Shown here one piece after another: positions 1-8,595 of a stretch of DNA of 64,000 nucleotides. Source of the DNA: Kiritimatiellia bacterium (GTDB taxonomy: Bacteria > Verrucomicrobiota > Kiritimatiellia > RFP12 > UBA1067); the NCBI GenBank assembly GCA_017403825.1, contig JAFRDO010000083.1, positions 113,690 to 177,689 of the forward strand, in the 5' to 3' direction. A program made the translations under genes and the position numbers. Numbering within the stretch: the first letter of the stretch is position 1; each line of letters starts with the position of its first letter. The notes under the pieces were generated by a model. It saw nothing but the letters and a program-made list of their open reading frames with translations, ran no database searches and was not told the origin of the DNA.

Positions 1-1
1 G

Positions 2-928
2 ATGGGCACGCAGTACAACGCCTACGCTTCCGACCGCCAGACGGTTGCTGCGCTCAAGGCTGGTGTTCTCGGCCCTGTCGAACACGTCTATCTATTCTCG
101 ACGCGCAAGGGGATTTCGCGCCGTCGCCGTCTTGTGCCGAAGGCTGCCCCTGTGCCGGCGACGCTAGACTGGGATCTTTGGCTCGGCAGCGCGGCGGAGC
201 GTCCCTACGCCGACTTCGTGTACCATCCGCTCATCTGGCGCATTTGGCGCGATCTCGGCAGCGGCTGGATCGGCGACATCGGCTGCCATCTCATCGCGGC
301 TGCCTGGCAGGGAATGGAGCTTGGCATCGTCGCTCCGCGCGACGTCTGGGCCGAGACGCTTACTGATGCGGAGGACGGCGTCAAGGATCTGGTGTGGCCG
401 ACGTCGGCCCATATTGTCTGGAACTTTGACGGTGTCGCCTCTTCTGGCGGCAAGCCGTTCAGGTTTGAGTGGTTTGACGGCTGCAGCGACGCCGACAACC
501 TCGCGCCCGCAAACTTCCGTCCGCCGGCCGAGCTTGCCGCGCTTTTCGCCGCTTCGCCCTTCAAGTCGCGTCCGTACGAAGGCAAGGCGGTAAAGTGCGC
601 CAGGGGGTGGTTGCTTCAGCCGCACGGCGTGGAGAATGCATACGCAGTGGACTTCAAGGGCAACGCGGTGAAGCTCCCCGAAGTGGGTTCCGCGCCCACG
701 CACTACCACGAGTTCGTCGATTGCTGCTTTGCAGGCAAGGCGGCAGCGACTGACTTCGCGTGGTCAACCTATATGCGCGAATGCGTGATTGCGGGTGAGA
801 TCGCCGAGCGTGTGGTCGGCAAGAAGCTTGCGTGGGATGCGAAGACCCGCCGTTTCGACAACGCTGAAGCAAATGCGTTTCTTACGCGCCAATACCGCAA
901 GGGCTGGGAGATTCCGGGGTTGGGCTGA
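2..928 (+). CDS. Gfo/Idh/MocA-family oxidoreductase, C-terminal part (5' end outside window)
   Basis: The reading frame is open from the left edge, and its first visible Met (in MGTQYNAY) looks internal, so the gene starts upstream. The NAD(P)-binding Rossmann half is therefore missing here. The visible 308 residues match the substrate-binding half of Gfo/Idh/MocA sugar-type dehydrogenases found in glycan clusters. They include DWDLWLGSAAERPY, the GDIGCH motif whose His lies in the family active site, and a C-terminal THYHEFVDCC helix region followed by EIAERVVGKKL. These enzymes oxidise or epimerise sugar derivatives with NAD(P)H. The exact substrate cannot be read from the sequence. A glycosidase-like gene follows 21 bases downstream, consistent with one operon. 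Confidence 0.85.
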   Translation: MGTQYNAYASDRQTVAALKAGVLGPVEHVYLFSTRKGISRRRRLVPKAAPVPATLDWDLWLGSAAERPYADFVYHPLIWRIWRDLGSGWIGDIGCHLIAAAWQGMELGIVAPRDVWAETLTDAEDGVKDLVWPTSAHIVWNFDGVASSGGKPFRFEWFDGCSDADNLAPANFRPPAELAALFAASPFKSRPYEGKAVKCARGWLLQPHGVENAYAVDFKGNAVKLPEVGSAPTHYHEFVDCCFAGKAAATDFAWSTYMRECVIAGEIAERVVGKKLAWDAKTRRFDNAEANAFLTRQYRKGWEIPGLG

Positions 929-949
929 CGAACAGGCAAGCAACTTCAC

Positions 950-1933
950 ATGTCCGACAAGAAAGAGAAAGACGAGTTCATCTGGGCGGCGCTGCTGCAC
1001 CTCGGGATGAACATGTGGCATGACCAGAAGGCGCCGCTGAAACCCGTGCGCGACTACCTTTGGTTCGAGGAACCTGTGTGGCGCGACGTCACGCAGGCGA
1101 TGCACGACGTAGGCATGAACATGATCGTCATCGACCTCGGCGAGGGCATGGAGTTCAAGAAGCATCCTGAACTGGCGGTGAAGGGCACTTGGCCGCAGGA
1201 CAAGATGCGCCGCGAGCTGGACCGTCTGCGCGGTCTCGGGCTGGAGCCGATACCCAAGCTCAACTTCTCGTCCATTCACGATGCTTGGCTTGGCGAATAC
1301 CAGTGGATGCTTTCGACGCCGGAGTACTATCGGGTCGTGGAGGACACCATTGGCGAGGCGATAGAGGTGTTCGGCAAGCCGCGATTCATGCATCTCGGCT
1401 GGGACGAGGAGGAGAACGGCGGACTTCAGGAGGAGTACGCGCTGCGGCTGGAGCGGCACGGCGACTTATGGTGGCATGATTTCCTCTTCACGCTCAAGAA
1501 GGTGGAGGAGCGTGGCGTAAGGCCGTGGGTGTGGCATGCGCGCGACTTCGACGAATGGACGTCCCGGTGCCCGAAGAACGTGTTGACCTCTCATGCCTAC
1601 TATGGCCGGACGTTTGATTTCAACAAGCTTGACAAGGCGCGCTATCTGGAGCCGGAGAGAACCGCCAAATCCATCCGCCGGTACCAGGGGCTGGACAAGG
1701 CCGGCTACGACCAGATTCCGTGCGCGACGACCTGGGTTCCGTGGTACTACAAGGATTTCAACCTCAAGGGCAACGACGTAAACTTCCCGCTGACGGTGGC
1801 GCACTGCCGGAGCGTGATTTCGCCGGAGCGGCTCAAGGGCTTTCTGATGGCGCCGTGGATGCCGACCGACGCCAAGAACCGCGACATCCTTTTGCATTCG
1901 ATCGACCTCGTCGGACAGTCGATGAAAATTTAA
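950..1933 (+). CDS. GH20-like TIM-barrel protein (hexosaminidase-type catalytic domain)
   Basis: This 327-residue protein has no signal peptide. The sequence runs as a beta/alpha barrel: MNMIVIDLGEGM on an early strand, GLEPIPKLNFSS, then FMHLGWDEEENG. The last resembles the HxGxDE motif that carries the catalytic Asp-Glu pair of family 20 hexosaminidases. Later strands include RPWVWHARDF and CATTWVPWYY, rich in the aromatic residues that line sugar sites. The N-terminal GH20 domain 2 is absent, so this is a catalytic barrel only. It may be a distant GH20 relative with another specificity. It is 21 bases after the oxidoreductase and 43 bases before a large secreted protein, probably in one transcript. 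Confidence 0.65.
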   Translation: MSDKKEKDEFIWAALLHLGMNMWHDQKAPLKPVRDYLWFEEPVWRDVTQAMHDVGMNMIVIDLGEGMEFKKHPELAVKGTWPQDKMRRELDRLRGLGLEPIPKLNFSSIHDAWLGEYQWMLSTPEYYRVVEDTIGEAIEVFGKPRFMHLGWDEEENGGLQEEYALRLERHGDLWWHDFLFTLKKVEERGVRPWVWHARDFDEWTSRCPKNVLTSHAYYGRTFDFNKLDKARYLEPERTAKSIRRYQGLDKAGYDQIPCATTWVPWYYKDFNLKGNDVNFPLTVAHCRSVISPERLKGFLMAPWMPTDAKNRDILLHSIDLVGQSMKI

Positions 1934-1976
1934 GTTGAACTTCAGCCGTCAACCAACCAGCAAAGGAGTTGAGCAT

Positions 1977-4187
1977 ATGAAGACGACAATGGCAAACGGA
2001 GGTAAGGCGGCGTTCTGCGCGGCACTTCTTGGTGCGGCGGCGAGCCTGTCTGCCTATGCAACGGTGAATGGTCCTGGCGTGGATATCACTGCATTCGTCC
2101 GAGAAGCTGGGCCTGACACTTACACGGTTCAGGCCGGAACTGGCACGACGGTATTGAATACCACTCCCATCTCAAACGCATTCAACGGCAGTGTGGACAC
2201 AGATGCCAGCGAACGTGTTTTGCTTCAGAACTCTTCTGGCGGCCCGACGCCAGTTCGGGTTCTGTACTCCATTGCCGATTCGGTGTTCCAGGGGTATGAT
2301 TTTGAGGTGTGCGCATTCACCTTGTACAGAGTGACGCGGGACTCCGCTCTTGAACGCAGCCCAACGGAGTTCAAGCTAGAGGGATGGGACGGCAAAGCAT
2401 GGCAGCTCCTTTTTGAAACGGACGAGGCGCAGTCTTGGGATTGGGATACGTATTCACGCACCTACATGATCCCCACCGCAAATCGGGGCAGTTACCGAAA
2501 GTACCTTTTCACGATAACGGCAAACGGCGGTGACGGATGGTGGTCCGGTTTCCAGGAACTTGTGTTCCACGGCAACATTACGCCCGGTCTTGTCTGGAAC
2601 GGTGCTAACGGTGCAAGATGGAATGCGACGGACGCGAATTGGCTTGATGGCTTAGGCGTGGCGACGAACTGGATTCCCGGGGCAAAGGCCATATTCGGCG
2701 AACGCGGTTCCACGTTAATTACAGTTGAGGGCACAAACGCGGCAGGCGGGATTGTCTTCTCTCCGACGAATGCATGCACGATCACGGGCGGTACGCTGGC
2801 AATGACGTATCCTGCTGCGATTCTTGCCGGTGATAGCGATGTGATCGCATCTGGACTTGGTGACGCTACGCCTGTGGATGCATATACAGGCTATGAGGAT
2901 GCGAACGAGACTCAGCCGGCCTACCTCCCGGCCGATCCGGACAACACGAATCAGGGCGCATGGATATTGCTCTGGCGGAACCGGAAACTCTCGCGCATTA
3001 CAGGTTTCACGGGTGCTGTGATACGTCAGGGCTCAAACAATAGGGCTGCGCAAGCCTACAATTACATTAAGGCCGACGATGGCGAGACAGCTTCCGTGCA
3101 GTTCCAGCACGAACTTTCCTATGATCCCAAGCCGATCATATGCGTGAAACTGCTACTTGCCCAGTGTGGCGCTGATGTGTACGGGCGTATTGCATATGCT
3201 AAGTATTCATATGTGGAGGGCAGAAGCCTCGGCGATGATTTCGACGCAAGCGGTCCAGGCGCGACCACGGTTAGTGACTACAATGTGAGTTCGTCAGGAT
3301 ATGGCCTTTTCGGCTTTAAACCTGTTGGCGGGGAGCTTTCGGCGGAACTGATTACGGTGTCTATCGGCGAAAGTACGGAGTATGCCTCGCCGCTTGGCAA
3401 CAGGTATCTTCCGAAGAACACCACAAATACGATGACAGGTGATGCGGTGCTCTGCTTCCCCGGATGCAGGCTTGAGGATCTTGTCGGAATCGCCAGTTCC
3501 GATTTGAACTATAACGGCGCATTGAAACCTGCGTCAATCCACTATTTCACGAACAATGTGACAAGTCTCACTGTACAGGTTCAAGGCAACACATCTGATA
3601 ATGGAAATGGTGCCCAATTGTGCGTGAAGGTTGAGTTCACAGAAGGTAATGGTGGCGTGTATGCCCGTGCTGTCTATGCAAAGTACGATTGGAACATCAA
3701 AACGGTACATGACTTCGACATCTCGTGGCAAGGTGAGATGGACATCTATGATGAAACGTACACAGGCAGCGGCGGGGCGTATGGCGTGAAGAATATCGTT
3801 GGCGTGTTCCGTGGGCATCGCGTAACATTCGGTGCGCCTGCCTTTGCGTTTGACCGCGAGATCACGGGCGACGGCACGGTGCGTTTTGCGCCGCTTTCTG
3901 GTTTGCAGACGGTGGCGGTGACGGGGGCGCGCACGCTGGACAGGGTTGTGTTCGGTGGCGCAACGACGTTCTCGTTCGCCGCGGGCGCGTCGCTTTCGGT
4001 CGGTTCCGCCGAGATTGAGGCCGCAGCTGCGGTGAATGTGTCTGGCGAGAACCTTCTGCGCATAGGCACGTCAAAGGGCCTCACCCGGGACGAGTGCGCG
4101 CACTTCACGGTGAACGGTTCCGCCGCCATGCAGGACGAGTACGGCTGGATCGTGCAGAAGCCTGGACTGTCGGTTATCATTCAATAG
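1977..4187 (+). CDS. Large secreted protein P1 with shared C-terminal tail
   Basis: The ATG at 1977 is chosen over an upstream TTG (1935) because AAAGGAG ends 8 bases before it and a signal peptide follows directly (lysine, then AAFCAALLGAAASLSAYA). The 736-residue product is beta-rich. Residues around 115-205 resemble a discoidin-type (F5/8C) fold, with the strand SYRKYLFTITANGG. Two copies of a module marked by CVKLLLAQCG...YAKYSY (about residue 386) and CVKVEFTEGN...YAKYDW (about residue 545) follow. The C-terminus reads LLRIGTSKGLT, then GWIVQKPGLSVIIQ. Comparable ends occur in the proteins at 14862, 24765 and 53091. No enzymatic domain is recognised. I infer a surface or extracellular structural or glycan-binding role. 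Confidence 0.8.
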   Translation: MKTTMANGGKAAFCAALLGAAASLSAYATVNGPGVDITAFVREAGPDTYTVQAGTGTTVLNTTPISNAFNGSVDTDASERVLLQNSSGGPTPVRVLYSIADSVFQGYDFEVCAFTLYRVTRDSALERSPTEFKLEGWDGKAWQLLFETDEAQSWDWDTYSRTYMIPTANRGSYRKYLFTITANGGDGWWSGFQELVFHGNITPGLVWNGANGARWNATDANWLDGLGVATNWIPGAKAIFGERGSTLITVEGTNAAGGIVFSPTNACTITGGTLAMTYPAAILAGDSDVIASGLGDATPVDAYTGYEDANETQPAYLPADPDNTNQGAWILLWRNRKLSRITGFTGAVIRQGSNNRAAQAYNYIKADDGETASVQFQHELSYDPKPIICVKLLLAQCGADVYGRIAYAKYSYVEGRSLGDDFDASGPGATTVSDYNVSSSGYGLFGFKPVGGELSAELITVSIGESTEYASPLGNRYLPKNTTNTMTGDAVLCFPGCRLEDLVGIASSDLNYNGALKPASIHYFTNNVTSLTVQVQGNTSDNGNGAQLCVKVEFTEGNGGVYARAVYAKYDWNIKTVHDFDISWQGEMDIYDETYTGSGGAYGVKNIVGVFRGHRVTFGAPAFAFDREITGDGTVRFAPLSGLQTVAVTGARTLDRVVFGGATTFSFAAGASLSVGSAEIEAAAAVNVSGENLLRIGTSKGLTRDECAHFTVNGSAAMQDEYGWIVQKPGLSVIIQ

Positions 4188-4202
4188 CACATTTAATCAT
4201 GA

Positions 4203-6542
4203 ATGAAAATGTTGATGCATGATATGTCGTTGTTTGCCGGCATATTCGCGGCACTGTCGGCGTTTGGAGTTTCGGACCATTCGATAGCGGAGTTCCCGCG
4301 TCTTGCAGGCGAGACGGATGACGCGCCGCGCTTCCAGCGTGCCGTCGACGCCTGCTACGGCGGCGGACTGCTCACCGTGCCGGGCGGCAACTACACGCTG
4401 GCGCGGACGGTGTTCGTGACGAATCTCTGCTCCGTCGAGATGAGCCCCGGCGCGCGCATCAAGGCCGTAGCCGAGATGGACTGGATGTTCAAGATCAACC
4501 AGATGTGGCAGTACAACCCGAAGACGGCGCCGAATGACGTGGAGCCGAACATCTACAATCTCACGTTTCGCGGCGGTACGCTCGATGCGGATGGCAAGGC
4601 GTCGTGTCTCGCCATCGACAACTACCGTCACTTCACCTTGGAGAATGCGACGTTCCTGAACGGACGGGTCTACGGCGTGGGCGTCGAGACGGAGGGAATG
4701 GGCTACGAGATGACCGCCCGCAACCTGTACTTCAAGACGCTTATGCCGGGGCTCGCGGGGAACACGGCGCTTTACACGAAAGGCGGCGACAGCCAGTATA
4801 CGGACATCATCGTGGTCGATTACACGGTTGGCGTCCGCGTGCTGTACGGCGGCGCGAACCGCTTTACGCGGTGCCACATATGGGGTGGACCGATCAAGCC
4901 GCCAAAGCCGGGCGAACTTCCGGAAATGCTGAAGAACAGCGTGTGCTTCAAGAGCAACGGAACGGGCACCATCTTCCGCGACTGCTATGCCGACACGGGC
5001 GCAATCGGCTTCTGGATCAAGGGCGGAGACGCCCAGCTCTTCGGCTGTTACTACTACAACAACACGTGGTTCAAGCTGAAGGATGTGGCGGTGATCCGTC
5101 AGGACGGGGGCGTGCTTCGGTGCGACGGCAACAACTTTCTCGGGCAGACGCCGGAGACGAAGCTTTACGTCGGATCGCCGAAGGCGAAGGTATATTGGGG
5201 ACCGAACAACGTTTTCACGGGGTTCAAGAGTTCCTCTCTTCCCGGTGTGACGCCTGCGACTTGCCAGGCCGATCCCGTTCCGCCGCCCGTCAGCATAGAT
5301 GCCGGGCGGCAGCTGATGCTTGACGACGAGCTGTTCGAGGCAAATACGATGAAACGCGTATGGCACCGTCCCGTGCGCCATGAGAAACCTGTCTCGGCAA
5401 AGTCGCTTGCCGGCGGCGTGTGGTATGACGGCACGGCGCGCCGGTATGTCGGGTGGACTGATGACGGCTCGACGCGCATGGTTTCGGAGGACGGCGTTCA
5501 GTGGACGGCTGAGAAGAGTGGCGGATTGCTCGGCTATGACCGTGTGCGAGTGACGATTGACTACGACGCGCTTGACGGCAAGCCGTTTAAGGCGTTCGCC
5601 ATAAAGAAGGGCGTAGGCTTTGTCACCGCCTCGGCGGACGGCATAAGCTGGGGCGAACCTGTCCGCGCCCTTGCTGGTGGCGATCTGGCGATGGCCTACT
5701 ACAACCCGTTTACATGCCAGTGGGGATTTTCGCTCAGGAATACCGTCAAGAAGGGCGGTGCGATGGAGCAGGACTACCATGAGGCGGACAACTTCTTCTT
5801 CGGGGCGAAGGTCCGTCCACCCCGGCACGGAGGACGTGGGACGCCAGTGCCGACGCCGTGGGTGCGCGAGGCCAAGAAACTGCGCGGCAAGTCGTATCGT
5901 GACGTCGGGGAGTTCGCGTGCGTTCCGTATGAAGGCGTGCTGATCGGCATGGCGCAAGTGTTCGACAGAGAAAAGCAAGGTTCGGATCTATGGCTCGGCT
6001 TCGCGCGCAACCGCTGGCACTGGACTTTCCCGAAACCGACGGAAGGCGAGGCGTTCATCTCGCAGACACGGCGCGACGGCGACTGGAACGCCCGTTCGCT
6101 CGCGCCGAATCCTGGCGTATGCATTGTCTTGGACGACAAGCTGCGGTTCTACTGTTCTGGCGCAAGCAAGGCGACAGGTTTTGCGACGCTCCGTCGTGAC
6201 GGGTTCTGTTCGGTGCAGGATGGTGAAATCCGCACGAAGCAACTTATGTTCTCTAAGGGCGACAGGCTGTGGGTGAACGTTGATGCGCGGCAAGGCGAAC
6301 TGACCGTGCGCATGGAGGGGCAGGACGGCAAGTGCTTCGGAGAGAAGAAGATTTCAGGCAAGGACTCCACGCGATTGGAAGTCGGTGCGCTTGAAGCGAA
6401 CAGGCCGTTCACGCTCGTGTTCGTCTCCACGGGCGGCGCGAAACTCTATTCCTTCTGGGCGAGCGGTGCGGACGGACGCTCCGGCGGCTATCTTGCCGGC
6501 GGCTCGCCAGGAAGCGCTTCATTGCGAGATACTGTAAAATAG
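4203..6542 (+). CDS. Pectate-lyase-superfamily beta-helix protein with C-terminal propeller-like domain
   Basis: The 779-residue protein begins with a short hydrophobic segment (LFAGIFAALSAFGVS), a likely signal peptide or anchor. Residues about 30-350 form a right-handed beta-helix of the pectate-lyase superfamily. The start is typical (DDAPRFQRAVDACYGGGLLTVPGG), followed by rungs such as NLTFRGGTLDADGKA and TRCHIWGG. From about residue 365 (SIDAGRQLMLDDELFE) the sequence changes to the beta-propeller style of GH43/GH32-like enzymes: VWYDGTARRYVGWTDDGS, MVSEDGVQW, FRDCYADTG upstream. No start-codon ribosome site is evident and nearby ATGs are possible starts. Its substrate is probably a pectin-like or other acidic glycan, but this is inference. 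Confidence 0.7.
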   Translation: MKMLMHDMSLFAGIFAALSAFGVSDHSIAEFPRLAGETDDAPRFQRAVDACYGGGLLTVPGGNYTLARTVFVTNLCSVEMSPGARIKAVAEMDWMFKINQMWQYNPKTAPNDVEPNIYNLTFRGGTLDADGKASCLAIDNYRHFTLENATFLNGRVYGVGVETEGMGYEMTARNLYFKTLMPGLAGNTALYTKGGDSQYTDIIVVDYTVGVRVLYGGANRFTRCHIWGGPIKPPKPGELPEMLKNSVCFKSNGTGTIFRDCYADTGAIGFWIKGGDAQLFGCYYYNNTWFKLKDVAVIRQDGGVLRCDGNNFLGQTPETKLYVGSPKAKVYWGPNNVFTGFKSSSLPGVTPATCQADPVPPPVSIDAGRQLMLDDELFEANTMKRVWHRPVRHEKPVSAKSLAGGVWYDGTARRYVGWTDDGSTRMVSEDGVQWTAEKSGGLLGYDRVRVTIDYDALDGKPFKAFAIKKGVGFVTASADGISWGEPVRALAGGDLAMAYYNPFTCQWGFSLRNTVKKGGAMEQDYHEADNFFFGAKVRPPRHGGRGTPVPTPWVREAKKLRGKSYRDVGEFACVPYEGVLIGMAQVFDREKQGSDLWLGFARNRWHWTFPKPTEGEAFISQTRRDGDWNARSLAPNPGVCIVLDDKLRFYCSGASKATGFATLRRDGFCSVQDGEIRTKQLMFSKGDRLWVNVDARQGELTVRMEGQDGKCFGEKKISGKDSTRLEVGALEANRPFTLVFVSTGGAKLYSFWASGADGRSGGYLAGGSPGSASLRDTVK

Positions 6543-6584
6543 TGGCTTTGATCTTTTCGCGCCGCGCTGGCGCTCCGGTTTTGG

Positions 6585-6590
6585 TATAAT
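6585..6590 (+). promoter_or_regulatory. Extended -10 promoter of the PfkB kinase gene
   Basis: TATAAT preceded by TG plus one base. It ends 8 bases before the ATG at 6599, with no ribosome-binding site between them and no good -35 at normal spacing. Transcription would start at about the A of the start codon, implying a leaderless mRNA. Confidence 0.7.
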
Positions 6591-6598
6591 CTTGTCCG

Positions 6599-7516
6599 AT
6601 GAAACGCTTTGACTACATAGGGCTTGGGTTCTGCTCGAACGACCACCTCGCGGTGCTGCCGTTCATACCAATGGACACCAAGGTTAAGATGCTCTCCCAC
6701 GCCATCATGGGCGGCGGACCTGCCGCGAACTCGACGGCTGGCGCGGCGACGCTCGGCATGTCGGCGGCGTTCGCCGGCACCGTCGGCGACGATGCGGACG
6801 GGCGGATGATCCTTGCGGACTTTGCCGCGCAGGGCGTTGACACGTCGATGGTCAGGGTGCGCCCGGGCGCGACGAGCGCAATCGCCTATCTCTGGGTGGA
6901 GGAGAAGACAGGCAACCGCTCGTGCGCGTGGACCCGCGAAGGCCTGGACGAGCTGACTGCGGACGAGATAGACGCCGAGACGATATCCGCCGCGAAGGTG
7001 TTGCACCTCGACGGGCACAACGCGGCGGGCGCGATAGCGGCGGCTAAGGTCGCACGCGAGGCGGGTGTTCTCGTGAACTACGACGCCGGGACGCACCGCG
7101 ACGGAATGCAGGAACTTCTGCCGCTCGCCGACCTGCTGATCTGCTCCGAGGAGTTCATACTGAAGCTTACGGGGCTCAAGGACGCCGAGGAGGCGGTGCG
7201 TCAGGTCTGGGCGAAGTACAGGCCGAAGGTGTGCGGCGCGACGATGGGCGTTCGCGGCTCCATGTGCTTTGACGGGAAGGACTTCGTGAAGTGTCCCGCG
7301 TTCAAGGTCGACAAGGTCGTCGACACGACCGGCTGCGGAGATCTCTTCCACACGGGCTTCGCCGTGCGCTGGCTGGAGACGCACGACCTGATGGAATGCC
7401 AGCGCTTCGGCGCGGCTGTCTCGGCCATCAAGTGCCGCGGGCTTTCGGGGCGTCCGCCGTCCGCGCCGACGCGCGCTGAGGTCGAAGCGTTCCTTTCCGC
7501 CCGCCCTGTCGCATAG
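6599..7516 (+). CDS. PfkB-family carbohydrate kinase
   Basis: This 305-residue cytoplasmic sugar kinase of the ribokinase/PfkB fold phosphorylates a sugar or sugar phosphate with ATP. Both family signatures are present: GGGPAANSTAGAATLG near residue 40 and DTTGCGDLFHTGFA near residue 243. The second carries the catalytic Asp (in GCGD) and the anion hole, with Cys where Ala is usual. FAGTVGDDADG is the usual early loop. The length is normal. The substrate (ribose, fructose, KDG, tagatose-6-P or other) cannot be told from motifs. The gene closes the first glycan cluster but appears to have its own promoter directly before the start codon, and it lacks a Shine-Dalgarno sequence. Confidence 0.9.
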   Translation: MKRFDYIGLGFCSNDHLAVLPFIPMDTKVKMLSHAIMGGGPAANSTAGAATLGMSAAFAGTVGDDADGRMILADFAAQGVDTSMVRVRPGATSAIAYLWVEEKTGNRSCAWTREGLDELTADEIDAETISAAKVLHLDGHNAAGAIAAAKVAREAGVLVNYDAGTHRDGMQELLPLADLLICSEEFILKLTGLKDAEEAVRQVWAKYRPKVCGATMGVRGSMCFDGKDFVKCPAFKVDKVVDTTGCGDLFHTGFAVRWLETHDLMECQRFGAAVSAIKCRGLSGRPPSAPTRAEVEAFLSARPVA

Positions 7517-7621
7517 GGACGTTCCCGGAGACTGTTCGCATATTAGATTGGCTCAAAGGGAACTCGTCTAGAAATAAACCTGCACAACTTGTCGGCGGTG
7601 GTTTTTGGGAAGGAGACATTC

Positions 7622-7972
7622 ATGTCAAATGCGATTAAAGGAAAGAGATTGCCGATGGCACAAGTTGTAATGATTGTGCTGGTGATTCTAGAGGTTTTTA
7701 TTATCAACATTGTCTCGCCCTTTATCTCTCGCGCGTATGCACATATATTTCATGGACAACCGATAATTCCGTTGACAGGCTTTGTAATCAATGTGTTTCC
7801 AATTGCTTTGTTGTTTCTTTTGCCTGTCATATTTGTATTGTTGTTTCGTTGTTTGGGAAATTTGATTGGAAGAAGTGTTTTTCTCTGTTTCGTCCTTGTG
7901 ATGATTTGCGGACTTTATATATTTGGACTTGTCTTGCCTTTTTTTTATTATCCCATTGGGCTGCAGCGATGA
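7622..7972 (+). CDS. Small hypothetical membrane protein (three predicted TM segments)
   Basis: The ATG at 7622 follows AAGGAGA at a good distance and is preferred over the upstream GTG-type start. The 116-residue protein has three long hydrophobic stretches: VVMIVLVILEVFIINIV, a segment from FVINVFPIALLFLLPVIF, and a segment from FLCFVLVMICGLYIFGLVL. Basic residues lie at the N-terminus and between segments 2 and 3. No family is recognised. The DNA is visibly richer in A+T than all flanking genes, suggesting recent acquisition or a different selective history. A second membrane gene of the same style follows after 44 bases, so the two are likely co-transcribed. Confidence 0.7.
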   Translation: MSNAIKGKRLPMAQVVMIVLVILEVFIINIVSPFISRAYAHIFHGQPIIPLTGFVINVFPIALLFLLPVIFVLLFRCLGNLIGRSVFLCFVLVMICGLYIFGLVLPFFYYPIGLQR

Positions 7973-8016
7973 TGAAATCATCGTGAATGTGGGCTTGATG
8001 CGCAGAGGAGGTGAAT

Positions 8017-8487
8017 ATGGTTACGATAGGGATTCATATAATTATTATGTTGTTGGCTGTGACGTCTGGCATGTGGTTTGTGATGGGCGTTGATGGATTT
8101 TTGTTTGAGTGTTCGATTTTCCCGATACTTATTGGAGTGCCAGCGTTTCTTGTCGTGGATATTATATACCTTGTTGCGTGTGCCATTTTCAAGAACAGGG
8201 TTTTCATCGTAGTGTCATTGTTTGATCCTGTTGTGATGGTCGCATCTGTCGCCATATGGAGTTGCGTCGTCTATTATCATCCATTCCCAATGGCTGTCAA
8301 GGCGATGCCGAATCTAATAGAACCCGGGTTGCTTGCTGTGTTGTTCTGTATGTTTTATGCCATACGATGTTATTATGCCTTTAGGGGCAATGCGTGCAAG
8401 ATGGACCAATGGAAGTTGATATCATTTGTGGCCATCCCTATTGTTGCCATATTGTCCGCGACCTTGTTCCCGACATTACAAGAGTAA
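8017..8487 (+). CDS. Small hypothetical membrane protein (about five TM segments)
   Basis: The strong AGAGGAGG site at 8004-8011 supports the ATG at 8017 rather than the GTG at 8011. The 156-residue product is almost entirely hydrophobic, with about five membrane segments (IGIHIIIMLLAVTSGMWFV; PILIGVPAFLVVDIIYLVA; FIVVSLFDPVVMVASVAI; LLAVLFCMFYAI; FVAIPIVAILSATL). No motif reveals a function. Base composition matches its AT-rich upstream partner and differs from the GC-rich surroundings. The last 12 bases overlap, on the opposite strand, a possible small ORF behind the XylR-like regulator. The two membrane proteins may form a small complex, but nothing in the sequence proves it. Confidence 0.7.
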   Translation: MVTIGIHIIIMLLAVTSGMWFVMGVDGFLFECSIFPILIGVPAFLVVDIIYLVACAIFKNRVFIVVSLFDPVVMVASVAIWSCVVYYHPFPMAVKAMPNLIEPGLLAVLFCMFYAIRCYYAFRGNACKMDQWKLISFVAIPIVAILSATLFPTLQE

Positions 8488-8595
8488 AATCATGCTATAT
8501 GACCCCACATAAGCATTAGCCATGAAAAGGACGCTCAACACGATAATCAACAGTTTATGGAACGAGATGAATGACGTTCCAAAAGGTTTTTTCAT
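8476..8595 (-). CDS. Possible 39-residue membrane peptide co-translated with the XylR-like regulator
   Basis: On the minus strand the regulator stop codon overlaps an ATG as ATGA (8592-8595). That ATG opens a 39-codon frame: MKKPFGTSF, then a hydrophobic stretch KLLIIVLSVLFMANAYVG, then SYSMILLL and a stop. The basic start plus a single hydrophobic helix is typical of small membrane peptides. The start-stop overlap is the arrangement used for translational coupling elsewhere in this window. Against it, the frame is short, overlaps the 3' end of the opposing membrane gene by 12 bases and lies in AT-rich DNA where chance hydrophobic frames are common. I would treat it as a candidate only. Confidence 0.3.
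   Translation of the reverse strand: MKKPFGTSFISFHKLLIIVLSVLFMANAYVGSYSMILLL
8558..8592 (+). terminator. Possible intrinsic terminator after the small membrane genes
   Basis: A perfect 7-bp stem (TGGAACG / CGTTCCA, 10-base loop) is followed after AAAGG by six T residues. Stem stability is modest. The T run is on the + strand, so it would end transcription of the membrane-protein pair just before the convergent regulator gene. Confidence 0.4.

Noticed and set aside
4197..5978. 593-codon minus-strand open frame
   Set aside because: Antisense shadow of the pectate-lyase-like gene; no recognisable domain.
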